Origin: an uncultured Prevotella sp. | GTDB lineage: Bacteria; Bacteroidota; Bacteroidia; Bacteroidales; Bacteroidaceae | Assembly (NCBI GenBank): GCA_947170265.1 | Contig: CAMVSV010000019.1 | Location: forward strand, 1 to 48,443 | DNA length: 48,443 nucleotides | Reading direction: 5' to 3' | In this document: positions 33,696-43,600 of the stretch, piece after piece | Position numbering within the stretch: position 1 is the first letter of the stretch | How the letters are laid out: the number at the start of each line of letters is the position of its first letter | Made by a program: the position numbers and the translations under genes | The notes under the pieces: model-generated | Told to the model about the DNA's origin: nothing | The model's input: the letters and a program-made list of their open reading frames with translations, nothing else | Databases searched by the model: none

Positions 33696-34447
33696 TGGTC
33701 TCCAAGCTTTCAAACATGGAGAGTAACTCTTTCTGGGATTATGCCGAAGAGCTGCGCACGGTGTTGCTGCGGTCGCTGGCACTCATGCTGGTGGCTGCGG
33801 TGGTGGCGTTCTGCTTCAAGGCGACGCTCTTTGGTGTGGTACTGGCACCGTGCTCATCGGATTTCTTCACCTACAGGCTTTTGGGTGCCGAGGACTTCTC
33901 CATCAGGCTTATCAACACCGGTCTCACCGAGCAGTTTGCCGCCCATGTGAAGGTGGCAGCAGCAGTGGGCTTGCTTGTGGCCATGCCCTTTCTGCTGTGG
34001 CAGCTCTTCGGGTTTATGAAGCCCGGACTGTATGTAGGTGAGCGCAAGACTATAGGGTGGCTGTCGCTCTGGGCTGCACTGATGTTCTATGTGGGTGTGG
34101 CGGTGAGCTATGTGCTGGTGTTCCCGTTGGCTGTGAGGTTTCTGGGCACCTATAGTGTGAGTCCCGAGGTGGAAACCATGCTCACCCTCCATTCCTATAT
34201 CGATACCCTTGCCACGCTCTCCCTGCTCATGGGCGTGGTGTTTGAGCTGCCCATAGCCTGCCGCCTGCTTGGAAAGATGGGAGTGCTCACCCGTAGCATC
34301 ATGCACCGCTACCGCCGCCATGCCGTGGTGACCATGCTCATAGTGACTGCCGTGGTGACACCCACCACCGACATGTTCTCACTCCTTGCGGTAACGCTCC
34401 CCGTGTGGTTGCTCTATGAGGTGAGCGCCCTGATTGTTGACCGTTGA
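33695..34447 (+). CDS. tatC: Twin-arginine translocase subunit TatC
   Basis: A 250-residue six-helix receptor of the Tat system, which binds RR signal peptides. The N-terminal signature SFWDYAEELRTVLLRS corresponds to the conserved FxxHLxELR motif, with Tyr-Ala in place of His-Leu. AMPFLLWQLFGFMKPGL and the later TPTTDMFSLLAVTLPVWLLYE match helices 3 and 6 of TatC. The start may be ATG 33695 (overlapping the tatA stop) or the later ATG 33717. The next gene, a polyferredoxin with an internal Tat signal, starts 35 bp downstream and is the obvious candidate client. Confidence 0.94.
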   Translation: MVSKLSNMESNSFWDYAEELRTVLLRSLALMLVAAVVAFCFKATLFGVVLAPCSSDFFTYRLLGAEDFSIRLINTGLTEQFAAHVKVAAAVGLLVAMPFLLWQLFGFMKPGLYVGERKTIGWLSLWAALMFYVGVAVSYVLVFPLAVRFLGTYSVSPEVETMLTLHSYIDTLATLSLLMGVVFELPIACRLLGKMGVLTRSIMHRYRRHAVVTMLIVTAVVTPTTDMFSLLAVTLPVWLLYEVSALIVDR

Positions 34448-34482
34448 AATCATTAGCTTTTATCAAAGACATACAACGACCT

Positions 34483-35976
34483 ATGATAAAGAAAACAAGA
34501 CAAATCATTGCGGCAGTGAGCATCACGGCTATGACGGTGCTGCTCCTGGGCATGTCGCCAATGCTCGTGAAGTGGTTGGGATGGCTGCCGGAGATACAGC
34601 TGTTGCCTGCCGTGCTTGCCATGAACGTGGTAGTGGTGGCAGCTCTCATGGTGGCTACCCTCATCTTCGGAAGGATATATTGCTCGGTGGTGTGTCCGCT
34701 GGGCATCATGCAGGACATCATTGCCCGTCTCGGGCACAGTGGCAGGCGCAAGCCTTATGCCTATGCCAAGGCTCACACAGTGCTGAGGCTGTTGTTTCTC
34801 GCCATTCTCGTGGTGGCCCTGCTTGCCGGCGTGGGTGCCGTGGCAGCGTTGCTGGCTCCCTACAGCACCTTTGCACGCATGGTTACTCATCTGCTGCAAC
34901 CGCTTTGGATGTGGGCAACCACCATGTTTGCCGGTGCCGACGATGGTAGTCAAGGCATGCCTCCCGAGCCGTGGCTGCGCACATGGCAGGCACTGGCGTT
35001 GTCGCTGGTGTCAATGACAGTCATTGCCGTCATGGCATGGCGCTGGGGCAGGCTCTGGTGCAACACGGTGTGTCCCGTGGGCACTGTGCTGGGCTTTCTC
35101 TCACGTTTCTCATGGCTGAAGGTGAGGTTCAACGCTGAGAGCTGTCGCCACTGTGGGAAGTGTACGAGCCATTGCAAGTCGGGGTGCATCAACGACAAGA
35201 CGCTCACCATTGACCACTCACGCTGTGTGGTATGCGGCAACTGTCTTTCTCAATGCGAGTTCGGAGCGTTGCGCTATGCTGGTGGTAAGCTCATACATGA
35301 TGAAAGGAAAGCTGTGACGGCAGCTTCCACCCGGAAGGATGATGCTCCCGACCCGTCCCGACGGGCGTTTCTCATAGCTACGGGAATGTTGGCAACAGCC
35401 GCTGTGGCAGAGAAGGCGGGTGCCATGGACAGGGGCATGGGTGTGTTGGCTGGTCGGAAGATACCTTCGCGCAAGACACCGGTGCTGCCTCCCGGCTCTC
35501 TCTCTGCCGAGAACATGGCAAGGCGATGCACCGCCTGCCAACTCTGTGTGTCGAAGTGTCCGCATCAGGTGCTGCGTCCGAGCACCCGTCTGCTCACGTT
35601 CATGCAGCCTGAGATGTCGTTTGAGCGCGGCTGGTGCTCTCCCCGTTGCACACGTTGCTCGAGGGTTTGTCCCACTGGTGCCATACAGCCTATTACCCGT
35701 GAGGAGAAAGCCACGCTCAAGCGAGGTGAGGCACAGTGGATAGAGCGCAACTGTCTGCCCATGACCGACGGTGGGTTTTGTGGACTCTGTGCCATGTCGT
35801 GCCCCACGAAGGCCATCACCATGGTAGAGCGCAGCAATGGCAGGGGCATCGTTCAGGTGCCCAGCGTCAATGCCTCTCTCTGTGTGGGTTGCGGTGCGTG
35901 TGAGAATGCGTGTCCGGCGCGTCCCTTTCCTGCAATCTATGTGGAGGGAAGTGCCACCCAGAAGGTGCTCCGCTAA
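34483..35976 (+). CDS. NapH/NapG-like membrane polyferredoxin with internal Tat signal
   Basis: A 497-residue fusion. The N-terminal half has four membrane segments (about 7-29, 42-63, 100-126, 168-187) with NapH-type YCSVVCPLG and LWCNTVCPVG motifs. Two [4Fe-4S] sites follow at 221-231 (CRHCGKCTSHC) and 248-258 (CVVCGNCLSQC), which should face the cytosol. At 292-313 a twin-arginine segment (SRRAFLIATGMLATAAVAEKAG) looks like a Tat signal in mid-protein. The C-terminal part carries at least four Cys clusters (CTACQLCVSKCP, CTRCSRVCPTG, CGLCAMSCPT, CVGCGACENACP), resembling NapG, and should lie outside the inner membrane. It directly follows tatAC. A likely role is electron transfer from quinol to a periplasmic acceptor, not identified here. 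Confidence 0.88.
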   Translation: MIKKTRQIIAAVSITAMTVLLLGMSPMLVKWLGWLPEIQLLPAVLAMNVVVVAALMVATLIFGRIYCSVVCPLGIMQDIIARLGHSGRRKPYAYAKAHTVLRLLFLAILVVALLAGVGAVAALLAPYSTFARMVTHLLQPLWMWATTMFAGADDGSQGMPPEPWLRTWQALALSLVSMTVIAVMAWRWGRLWCNTVCPVGTVLGFLSRFSWLKVRFNAESCRHCGKCTSHCKSGCINDKTLTIDHSRCVVCGNCLSQCEFGALRYAGGKLIHDERKAVTAASTRKDDAPDPSRRAFLIATGMLATAAVAEKAGAMDRGMGVLAGRKIPSRKTPVLPPGSLSAENMARRCTACQLCVSKCPHQVLRPSTRLLTFMQPEMSFERGWCSPRCTRCSRVCPTGAIQPITREEKATLKRGEAQWIERNCLPMTDGGFCGLCAMSCPTKAITMVERSNGRGIVQVPSVNASLCVGCGACENACPARPFPAIYVEGSATQKVLR

Positions 35977-36003
35977 GAGAAATGTAAATAGGAAAGAATA
36001 TGG

Positions 36004-36039
36004 AAAAGCCGCTCGCAAACTTTTGCAAGCGGCTTTTTT
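36004..36039. terminator. Terminator of the tatAC-polyferredoxin operon
   Basis: AAAAGCCGCT (36004-36013) pairs with AGCGGCTTTT (36028-36037), with an inner GCAAA/TTTGC pairing, and runs into a T tract. Confidence 0.85.
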
Positions 36040-36040
36040 C

Positions 36041-36095
36041 CTATAGTTGCCATAGATGCTATAGTTACTATAGATTCTATAGTGTTTTATAGCAT
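36041..36095. repeat. Three imperfect 18-bp tandem repeats (CTATAG units)
   Basis: Units start at 36041 (CTATAGTTGCCATAGATG), 36059 (CTATAGTTACTATAGATT) and 36077 (CTATAGTGTTTTATAGCAT). Each is near-palindromic (CTATAG...CTATAG). The array fills the space between the terminator and the end of the convergent GH3 gene. Confidence 0.9.
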
Positions 36096-36111
36096 TCCAT
36101 GGATTTTGCTT

Positions 36112-38376
36112 CTATTCGGTCACAGTGAGCTTGGTGGTCTTCACGTCGCGGCTGTTGGGACCAGCCATGATGAGGAAATCGCCGGGTTCTGTCACTGCGT
36201 TGCCCTCGCCATCATAGAAAGAGAGCAGGTCGGGAGTGATGGTAAAGCTTACCTGACGGCTCTCGCCGGCTTTGAGGCTGATACGCTCGAAGCCCTTGAG
36301 TTCCTTCACGGGGCGAACAGTCGATGCCACCAGGTCGCGTATGTAGAGCTGCACAATCTCGTCGGCATCACGGCTGCCGGTGTTGGTCACGGTGATGGTG
36401 GCTTTCACCTCGCCGTTCTTTGCCATGCTGTTGGCAGAGAGGGTGATGTCGGAATAGCTGAAGGTGGTATACGACAGTCCATAGCCGAAGGGATAGAGTG
36501 GGTCGTTGCGCACGTCGAGGTAGTTGCTCTGGTATTTGTAGAAACGGTCGGCACCATCGGGCACGGGGCGCCCGGTGTTGAGATGGTTGTAGTAGAGCGG
36601 TTCCTGTCCTGTGGCTTGCGGCATCGACATGGTGAGCTTTCCGCTTGGGCTCTTCTCGCCGAAGAGCACGTCGCAGATGGCTGTGCCTGCCTCGGAACCG
36701 GCAAACCATACGTTCATGATGGCATCGACGTTGTCTTTCTCCCATGAGAGCACTGTGGGTCTGCCTGAGAAGTTGAGCAGCACCACGGGTTTCTTCAGTG
36801 CCACGAGTTCCCTGAGGAGCTCAGCCTGCACGTCGGGCATCTCAAGGTTGCTGCGGCTGGCACATTCACCGCTCATGTCGGCACACTCGCCCATGGCGCA
36901 AACTATCACGTCGGCATCACGGGCAACCTTCAGTGCTTCGGCTTTGGCGGCAGCATCGTCGATGCGTGGTATGGTCTTTCCAAACTCGGCAGCCACCTGC
37001 AGTGCTTCGTCGCGGCAGATGTTGGAGCCCTGTGCATAGAGTATCTCGGCATTGGTGCCCACTGCCTGCTGCATGGCTTCGAGCAGTGTGGCATAGCGGT
37101 CGGGGGTGTAAGCCACACACCATGTACCGGCCATGTTGGCGCGGGTGTTGGCGAGGGGACCGATGAGTGCAATCTTGCCTTTCTTCTGAAGTGGCAGCAG
37201 GTTGTTGTCGTTCTTGAGCATCACGAAGGTCTCTGCTGCTATGCGTCGTGCCTCGGCACGGTTTTCATCGGTATAGATGTCTTTCTTCCTGCGCTTGGTG
37301 TCGCAGTATTTGTAAGGATTGTCAAAGAGTCCGAGCTTGTACTTGGCTTCCAACACTCGGCGGCAGGCGTTGTCAATGTCGGCAATGCTCACCTTTCCTT
37401 CGTTGAGGCTCTTCTCAAGGGTGGAGATAAATCCCTGTGAGCACATGTCCATGTCGGTACCGGCAACGAGGGCTTGTGCCGAGGCATCCTGCAGGTTTGC
37501 GGCTGCACCGTGGTTGAGCATCTCGCCTATGGAGCCGTAGTCGGTTACCACGAGGGCATCGTAGCCCCACTGCTTGCGCAGCACGTCGTCGAGGAGCCAG
37601 CGGTTGGCTGTTGCCGGTACGCCGTCAACGATGTTGAACGAGGTCATGAACGAACCTGCGTCGGCCATGGCTGCTGCCTTGTAGGGTGGGAAATACTGGT
37701 TGTACATCCTTGTGCGGCTCATGTCTACGGTGTTGTAGTCGCGTCCGCTCTCGGCGGCACCATAGAGGGCATAGTGCTTCACACAGGCCATGATGTTTGA
37801 GGGCTGGCTGTAGTCGCCCTGATAGCCTCTGACCATTGCCTCGGCAATGCGGCTTCCGAGGAAGGGGTCTTCGCCGTTGCCTTCGGAGTAGCGTCCCCAT
37901 CGTGCGTCGAGTGTAACGTCGACCATTGGCGAGTAGGTCCAGTTTATACCGTCGGCACTGGCTTCCTTGGCTGCTATGCGTGCGCTCTGCTCAATGGCGT
38001 TCATGTCCCACGAGCAGGATAGTGCCAATGGTATGGGGAAGATGGTTTCATATCCGTGGATGACATCCATGCCGACGATGAGTGGTATGCCCAGTCGGCT
38101 TTTCTTCACGGCGAGCTCCTGCATGGCGCGTATCTTGTCGGCTCCCTTGATGTTGAAGATGCCGCCCATGCGTCCTGCTGCGATGTCGCCTCCCACCTGT
38201 GTGTCCATGGCAGAGCCTGTGGTGATGTCGCCGGCAACCATGAGGTTGAGCTGTCCAATCTTTTCCTGGATGGTCATTTTTGCCATGAGGTTGTCAACAT
38301 ATTCCCTCATGGTGGTTTTCTGTGCCGATGCGGTAGTGGCAATGAGTGTTGCGATGGCTAAGAGTAATTTTTTCAT
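36112..38376 (-). CDS. bglX: Beta-glucosidase, glycoside hydrolase family 3 (BglX-like)
   Basis: A 754-residue exported GH3 enzyme that removes beta-linked glucose from oligosaccharide ends. The signal peptide is residues 1-19 (cut after ASA). The TIM-barrel domain includes GIPLIVGMDVIHGYETIFP, KHY at 200-202 and nucleophile D279 in VVTDYGSIGEM. The alpha/beta sandwich domain follows (VLLNFSGRPTVLSWE), then a fibronectin-III-like domain ending near LIMAGPNSRDV. Start ATG 38376 gives a good signal peptide; the in-frame extension to 38430 is rejected. It is the last gene of the leftward glucan operon, 57 bp after a second GH3. A hairpin in that gap may reduce its expression. Confidence 0.95.
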   Translation of the reverse strand: MKKLLLAIATLIATTASAQKTTMREYVDNLMAKMTIQEKIGQLNLMVAGDITTGSAMDTQVGGDIAAGRMGGIFNIKGADKIRAMQELAVKKSRLGIPLIVGMDVIHGYETIFPIPLALSCSWDMNAIEQSARIAAKEASADGINWTYSPMVDVTLDARWGRYSEGNGEDPFLGSRIAEAMVRGYQGDYSQPSNIMACVKHYALYGAAESGRDYNTVDMSRTRMYNQYFPPYKAAAMADAGSFMTSFNIVDGVPATANRWLLDDVLRKQWGYDALVVTDYGSIGEMLNHGAAANLQDASAQALVAGTDMDMCSQGFISTLEKSLNEGKVSIADIDNACRRVLEAKYKLGLFDNPYKYCDTKRRKKDIYTDENRAEARRIAAETFVMLKNDNNLLPLQKKGKIALIGPLANTRANMAGTWCVAYTPDRYATLLEAMQQAVGTNAEILYAQGSNICRDEALQVAAEFGKTIPRIDDAAAKAEALKVARDADVIVCAMGECADMSGECASRSNLEMPDVQAELLRELVALKKPVVLLNFSGRPTVLSWEKDNVDAIMNVWFAGSEAGTAICDVLFGEKSPSGKLTMSMPQATGQEPLYYNHLNTGRPVPDGADRFYKYQSNYLDVRNDPLYPFGYGLSYTTFSYSDITLSANSMAKNGEVKATITVTNTGSRDADEIVQLYIRDLVASTVRPVKELKGFERISLKAGESRQVSFTITPDLLSFYDGEGNAVTEPGDFLIMAGPNSRDVKTTKLTVTE

Positions 38377-38396
38377 ATAAGCATAGATATAAAAAT

Positions 38397-38425
38397 AGGT
38401 GGACAGCATGTTGTGCTGCCCACCT
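38397..38425 (-). terminator. Hairpin with U tract between the two GH3 genes
   Basis: Arms AGGTGG-A-CAGCA (38397-38408) and TGCTG-C-CCACCT (38414-38425) with one mismatch. Read leftward, the hairpin is followed by TATTTTTAT. It lies 20 nt before the start of the distal GH3 gene, so it may be a partial terminator or RNA-processing site. Confidence 0.5.
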
Positions 38426-38433
38426 GTCAATGA

Positions 38434-40665
38434 TTATTTAAGGGTGAATGTAAGTGTATTTGCAAGTTTGTCGGAGGCTGTGCCCACGAGTGCGGTAAAC
38501 TCTCCGGCTTCAGCCTTCCAGCTTGAGGTGGCTTCGTCGTAGAAGCTCAGTGCACTCTTGTCAACGGTGATGCTCACGTCTTGGTTCTCTCCTGGCTGGA
38601 GGAACACTTTCTTGAAGCCCTTGAGCTCCTTGTAAGGACGGTCTACCGATGCTTCGCTGTCATGAATGTAGAGCTGCACCACCTCGGCACCGGCTTTCTT
38701 TCCGGTATTTTTAACGTTCACGGTGAAGGTGATGGTGCCGTCTGCAGCCATCTCCTTGCTGTCGGCTCTGAGGTTTGAGAGTGCAAAGGTGGTATAGGAG
38801 AGTCCGTGTCCGAAGGCGAAGGTAGGTGTCTTCTTCTCCTTATCAGTCCAACGGTAGCCCACATATATGCCTTCCTTGTATTCCTCGTCAATAATCTGGT
38901 TGCCTTCGCGCCATGTGCCGGGATAGGTGTTCAGGGCATGGGCACCGCAGTCGTCGAGCTTGGCATACCATGTGAAGGGCAGCTTGCCGCTGGGGTTGGC
39001 ATCACCGGTGAGGACGGCAGCAAGGGCATCGCCGGTTTGTGAACCGAGGAACCATCCCTGAACCACTGCCGGCACCTTCTTGAGCCATGGCATCTCTACG
39101 GCGTTGCCTGAGATGTTCACATAGATGAAGTTCTTGTTGGCTTTGGCGAGTGCTTCAATGAGCTCGTTCTGTCCGTAGGGCAGGGCATAGTCCTTGCGGT
39201 CGTGGCCCTCGCAGTCCTGGAAGTCGGCTTTGTTCAGTCCTCCGAACATTATCACATAGTCGGCGTTCTTGGCTTTCTCCACGGCTTCGGCTCTGAGCAC
39301 GTCGTTGCTGCGTGTCTCATAGAGGCTGCGTCCTACGGTCACTCCGTTGTAGCTCTGCACGGTGTCGCCCACATAGCCGCGGGCAAAGTCAATCTGTGTG
39401 GCTGTACCTGCGAAGCGGTGCATGATGCCATCGAGTGGAATGATCTCGCGCTGTACCTTCAGCGACGACGAACCGCCACCCACGGTCATCATCTTCAGTG
39501 CGTTTTCGCCAACCACGAGTATGCGTTTGGCCTTGGCGGTGTTGATGGGAAGCACTCCCTTGTCGTTCTTCAGCAGCACGATGCCTTCCTCGGCAATGCG
39601 CTCGGCGGTCTCGTAGTGGCTCTCTGAGCACAGGAAGCCTTGCGGACGCTTCTTGTTCATGGTGGTGCGGAAGAAAGTCCTGAGCACTCTTCTCACCTTG
39701 TCGTCAAGCTCGCGTGTGGTGTATTTGCCTTCGCGAATGAGTTTCTTGTAGGCTTCGGCGAGATAGTAGTTGTCGTAGGCGTTGGTGGCTCCCATGGTGA
39801 GTCCGTCGGTCCATGAACCGAACTCCATGTCGAGACCGTTGGTGATGGCTTCGTCGGTGTCGTGGCATCCGCCCCAGTCGCTCACCACCACGCCGTCGTA
39901 GTTCCAGTCGCCTTTGAGTATGCGGTTGAGCATGATCTCGTTGTGGCAGTTGTGCTGTCCCTTATAGAGGTTATAGGCTCCCATGATGCCCCATGTGCCT
40001 GCTTCCGTCACGGCAGCCTTGAAGGCGGGGAGGTAGATTTCGTGGAGTGCACGGTCGCTAACGACTACATTCACTTGGTGGCGATACTCCTCGTCGTTGT
40101 TCAGTGCGTAATGCTTGACACAGGCTGCCACGCCTTTCGATTGCAGTCCCTGTATGTAGGGCACCACCATGCGTGAGGCGAGATACGGGTCTTCGCCCAT
40201 GTATTCGAAGTTACGGCCGTTGAGCGGTGTGCGGTAGATGTTCACGCCGGGACCAAGGATCATGGCCTTGCCACGGTAGAGGGCTTCCTCACCGAGGGCT
40301 TCGCCATAGGCGCGTGCCATGGTGGGGTTGAACGATGCTGCCAGACATGTCAGTGCGGGGAATGCCACGCAGGAGTCGTTGGTCTGTCCTGCCTGCTCCC
40401 ATTCGTCCCACAATACGTCGGGGCGCACGCCGTGAGGACCGTCGTCGGTCCAGAAGTCGGGAAATCCGAGCCGTGGAATGCCCGCAGACGAGAATTTCGA
40501 CTGTGCGTGGATTACTCTGATTTTCTCATCGAGGGTCATTCTCGACAGTGCGTCGTCTATGCGTTGCTCGATGGGCTTGCTTTCGTCAAGGTATATGGGC
40601 AGCGACTGTGCCGTGGCTGTCATTGCCGATACCATTGCGACGATAGATACTAATAATTTTTTCAT
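38434..40665 (-). CDS. Beta-glucosidase, glycoside hydrolase family 3
   Basis: A 743-residue exported GH3 enzyme (signal peptide 1-20, TATAQ). The catalytic barrel has TDDGPHGVR, KHYALNNDE (184-192) and nucleophile D263 in VVVSDWGGCHDTDEA, the pattern of beta-glucosidases with the thermostable-BglB-like arrangement. The second domain carries the acid/base region, and a C-terminal fibronectin-III-like domain is present (LYIHDSEASVDRPYKELKGF). It differs strongly from the neighbouring GH3 protein, so the two are not a recent duplication and may split substrates by linkage or chain length. It starts 14 bp after the GH81 gene's stop. Confidence 0.95.
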   Translation of the reverse strand: MKKLLVSIVAMVSAMTATAQSLPIYLDESKPIEQRIDDALSRMTLDEKIRVIHAQSKFSSAGIPRLGFPDFWTDDGPHGVRPDVLWDEWEQAGQTNDSCVAFPALTCLAASFNPTMARAYGEALGEEALYRGKAMILGPGVNIYRTPLNGRNFEYMGEDPYLASRMVVPYIQGLQSKGVAACVKHYALNNDEEYRHQVNVVVSDRALHEIYLPAFKAAVTEAGTWGIMGAYNLYKGQHNCHNEIMLNRILKGDWNYDGVVVSDWGGCHDTDEAITNGLDMEFGSWTDGLTMGATNAYDNYYLAEAYKKLIREGKYTTRELDDKVRRVLRTFFRTTMNKKRPQGFLCSESHYETAERIAEEGIVLLKNDKGVLPINTAKAKRILVVGENALKMMTVGGGSSSLKVQREIIPLDGIMHRFAGTATQIDFARGYVGDTVQSYNGVTVGRSLYETRSNDVLRAEAVEKAKNADYVIMFGGLNKADFQDCEGHDRKDYALPYGQNELIEALAKANKNFIYVNISGNAVEMPWLKKVPAVVQGWFLGSQTGDALAAVLTGDANPSGKLPFTWYAKLDDCGAHALNTYPGTWREGNQIIDEEYKEGIYVGYRWTDKEKKTPTFAFGHGLSYTTFALSNLRADSKEMAADGTITFTVNVKNTGKKAGAEVVQLYIHDSEASVDRPYKELKGFKKVFLQPGENQDVSITVDKSALSFYDEATSSWKAEAGEFTALVGTASDKLANTLTFTLK

Positions 40666-40679
40666 AAGAACTTAGGTTT

Positions 40680-43600
40680 TTATTTAACAATAACTTTCTT
40701 ACCGTTGATGATGTATATACCCTTGGGCAGGCTGATGAGTGGACTGTCGGAGCTCTTCACCTTCTTTCCGTCGATGCTATACACGTTGAAGATTCCTGTC
40801 AGTTGCTCTGCCACTACATTGCTGATGCCGTTTACCTCAGGATGTTCGGGTTCTCCCTCCAGCACTACGCGCATGGGCTTTGCCGTGGCTTCTTCAGACA
40901 GGATGAAATAGGCGCGGAACTCAGGAATGGTTCCGTTCACCATGTGATAGAGTCTAAGGTCGTCGTTAGCCTTTAGTGTATAAACGTTGTTTTCTGACGG
41001 AATATTGTGCTGATAGCCCAGATTTGCTGAAAAATCTACTCCATCCCTGCTTATGGTCTCTTCGTTGAATGCCACGGTGGTGTTCTGTGCCTTCATCTGC
41101 TCTGTTGCCGATGCAGCCTTGATGATATACGGCTTGCCGGCTTCTATGCTGGTGGCTTCCTCAAAGCGTATCACCGTTTCTGAAGCATCGCTGGTGATTT
41201 GGCTCAGGCTGAATGCCTTGGTGCCTGCGGGGAGCTCACAGTCGTAGGGCAGTGAGATGGTGGCGTAGGTAGACTTCATGGGTCTCTCATACTTCACGTC
41301 GTTGGCATCAATGGTGAGCTTGTTGTTCACTCGTTTGTTGTCGGTATACTCAATGTTCTTAGAGGTGTAGGTGCTACCGTCTTTCACTATGATGTTCTTG
41401 GAGTTGGTCACGAGGTTGGCTTTCTCTGCCGTGACAATGATCATGGCGTTGGGGTTGGCAGCATCGAACGAGGTGCCTTCGCTCATCGTCACGTCGGTGA
41501 GGTCGTAAGCCACGTTGCTTGCATTGTCCAGGGCAGCAAAGTCGTTGTCGTTCCATATACCTGTGAGCTCATGTGCCATGGTCTCGGTGTTGAGACCCTT
41601 GTCGCGCAGCGTTGCCGAGGGCTCTCCTACCTTTGAGGTGCCATACACTTCGAGCTCCTCTATGCTGTAGCCGTAGGCTTCCATGAGGCGTTTTGTTCCT
41701 TTCACTCTCACATACTGAGCCTGAACGCTGAAGCCGTTGAAGGAGCGCTGTCCCGCTGCTCCGTTGGTAACGCTTGCAATCTGGTTCCAGTTTATGCCGT
41801 CGGTGGAGTATTCCACAGTGTATTCCTTGGCTCCGGCAGCCTCCCATGTCACGTTCACCTTATTTATATTATATACGGCTTGCAGGTCCACGGTGAGTGT
41901 CTGTGGGTCTACTTTCCATTCGCTCTCCCAGCGTGAGTTGTTGCCTGTAGTGCCGTCAACGGCTTTCTCGGCATTGCTTCCGCTCGACACCGTAACGGGT
42001 TTGTTCAGTGCGAGGTTGATGTCGGCATAGGCTTTCACAGAGACGAATGCCATGTCGGAGGCTTCACCATTGGTGGCAACGATGGCATAGTCGCCCGTCT
42101 GTGTGAATGTTGCAGTGGCTGTGGCTTTGTCTATGGTGCCGTTGTTGCTGTCGGTGAGGTCATAAACGGTGCGTGTCTTCTCGGTGTTGCCGTCCATGTA
42201 GGTCTCTTCGCGTGTGGTGTATGTGCATACCCTCCATTCCACGTTGTCGAGGTTTGCCTTCATGGGTTCAGCAAACTGGTTCTTCACCTCCACGGTGAAC
42301 TTCAGCGGGTCGCCTACGGCTGTCTGTGCCTTGTTTGGCGAGAGAGTGAGGTATGCGGTGTAGAGAGCCTCCTCCACGGGGAAGGTCTTCGAGGCTATGA
42401 GTGTTCCCACTGTAGCAGTGGCTGTGGCAGAGGTGCTCACTCTCGGTGTGAACGTGCCGTTGCTTGTTATGCTTCCGTCCTTGCTGCTCCATGCCGGTGT
42501 CACGTCTACCCAGTTTCCTCCCACGGTATATCCTTTTATGTTCAGCTTTGTGGGGTTATACTGTTTCAGCGTCTCTTGCTCCGATGTTATCTTCACTCCG
42601 AGCAGGTCGTTGGCACTTGCATCGTTCCATTTGCCGAAGGCTTGCAGCTCATATATTGATATGCCGTAGGCGGGATTGGAGCGTTCGCGGCACACAATGC
42701 GTATGTATCGTGCCGTCTTGTCTCCTAGCTTGGTCTCCACCTGTGCGTTATATGCTCCGGAGGTGGTGGCTGCCGTGGTCCATGTGGTGCCGTTGGTAGA
42801 GAGCTGTATGTCGTACTTGGCGGCAAAGGCTGCCTCCCAGAAGATGTTCACCTTGTAGATGGTGGCATTCTTTCCGAGGTCCACGGTGACATATTGATCG
42901 TCGTTCTTGGTGCTTGCCCATCGTGTGTTGTCCTTTCCGTCGGTGATGCTCGAGGCGGGCATGGCTACTGCGTTCTCGTTTGAGCTGGCGGTGGCATCCT
43001 TTCCGAGTGCGAGGTTCTCCATGATGATTTCTTCGCGTGGGTCGGTTTGTGTGTCGTCTGCTGTGAAGATGTCGGTGTTGTCTTTCGAGGTCTGTCCGCT
43101 CACGGCCAGTCGTCGTGCCGGCACGGCGAGCTTATATCCGTCGGAGAAGGTCACGGTGATGGCGTTGTCGGTTGGGTTGAAGGCGGTGTATGTCTTGTTT
43201 CCGTCCTTCACATATACGCGTGCCGTGGGAATGTCGGCTTTTATGGTCCAGTCGAGGTCACCGTTGGTGAGGTGTGAGTGTGTCACGAAATAGGTTATTC
43301 CGTTGGTGGAGCTGGTCTTGTAGGTGTCGTAGCCTGCGTTCCATCCCTCGTCAAAGATGCGTGCCACCTCTTTTGGGTTTGAACGCTGGTAGTATGACAG
43401 TGCCACGTTGCCCCAGTCGCTGGCAGCGAGTGTGGTGCCGTTGTTGTCGAGGAAGCCGTTGTGGAAAGTATCTTCCATGAGGCGTTTCATGTCCCATGCC
43501 GCAAATTTGGTGTCTTCGCTCAGATAGTCGAGTGCCGGCGAGATGGGCATCCACTGTATGCCCTGCATGAACACGGCATCGAAGCCGAAGTATGTCCACC

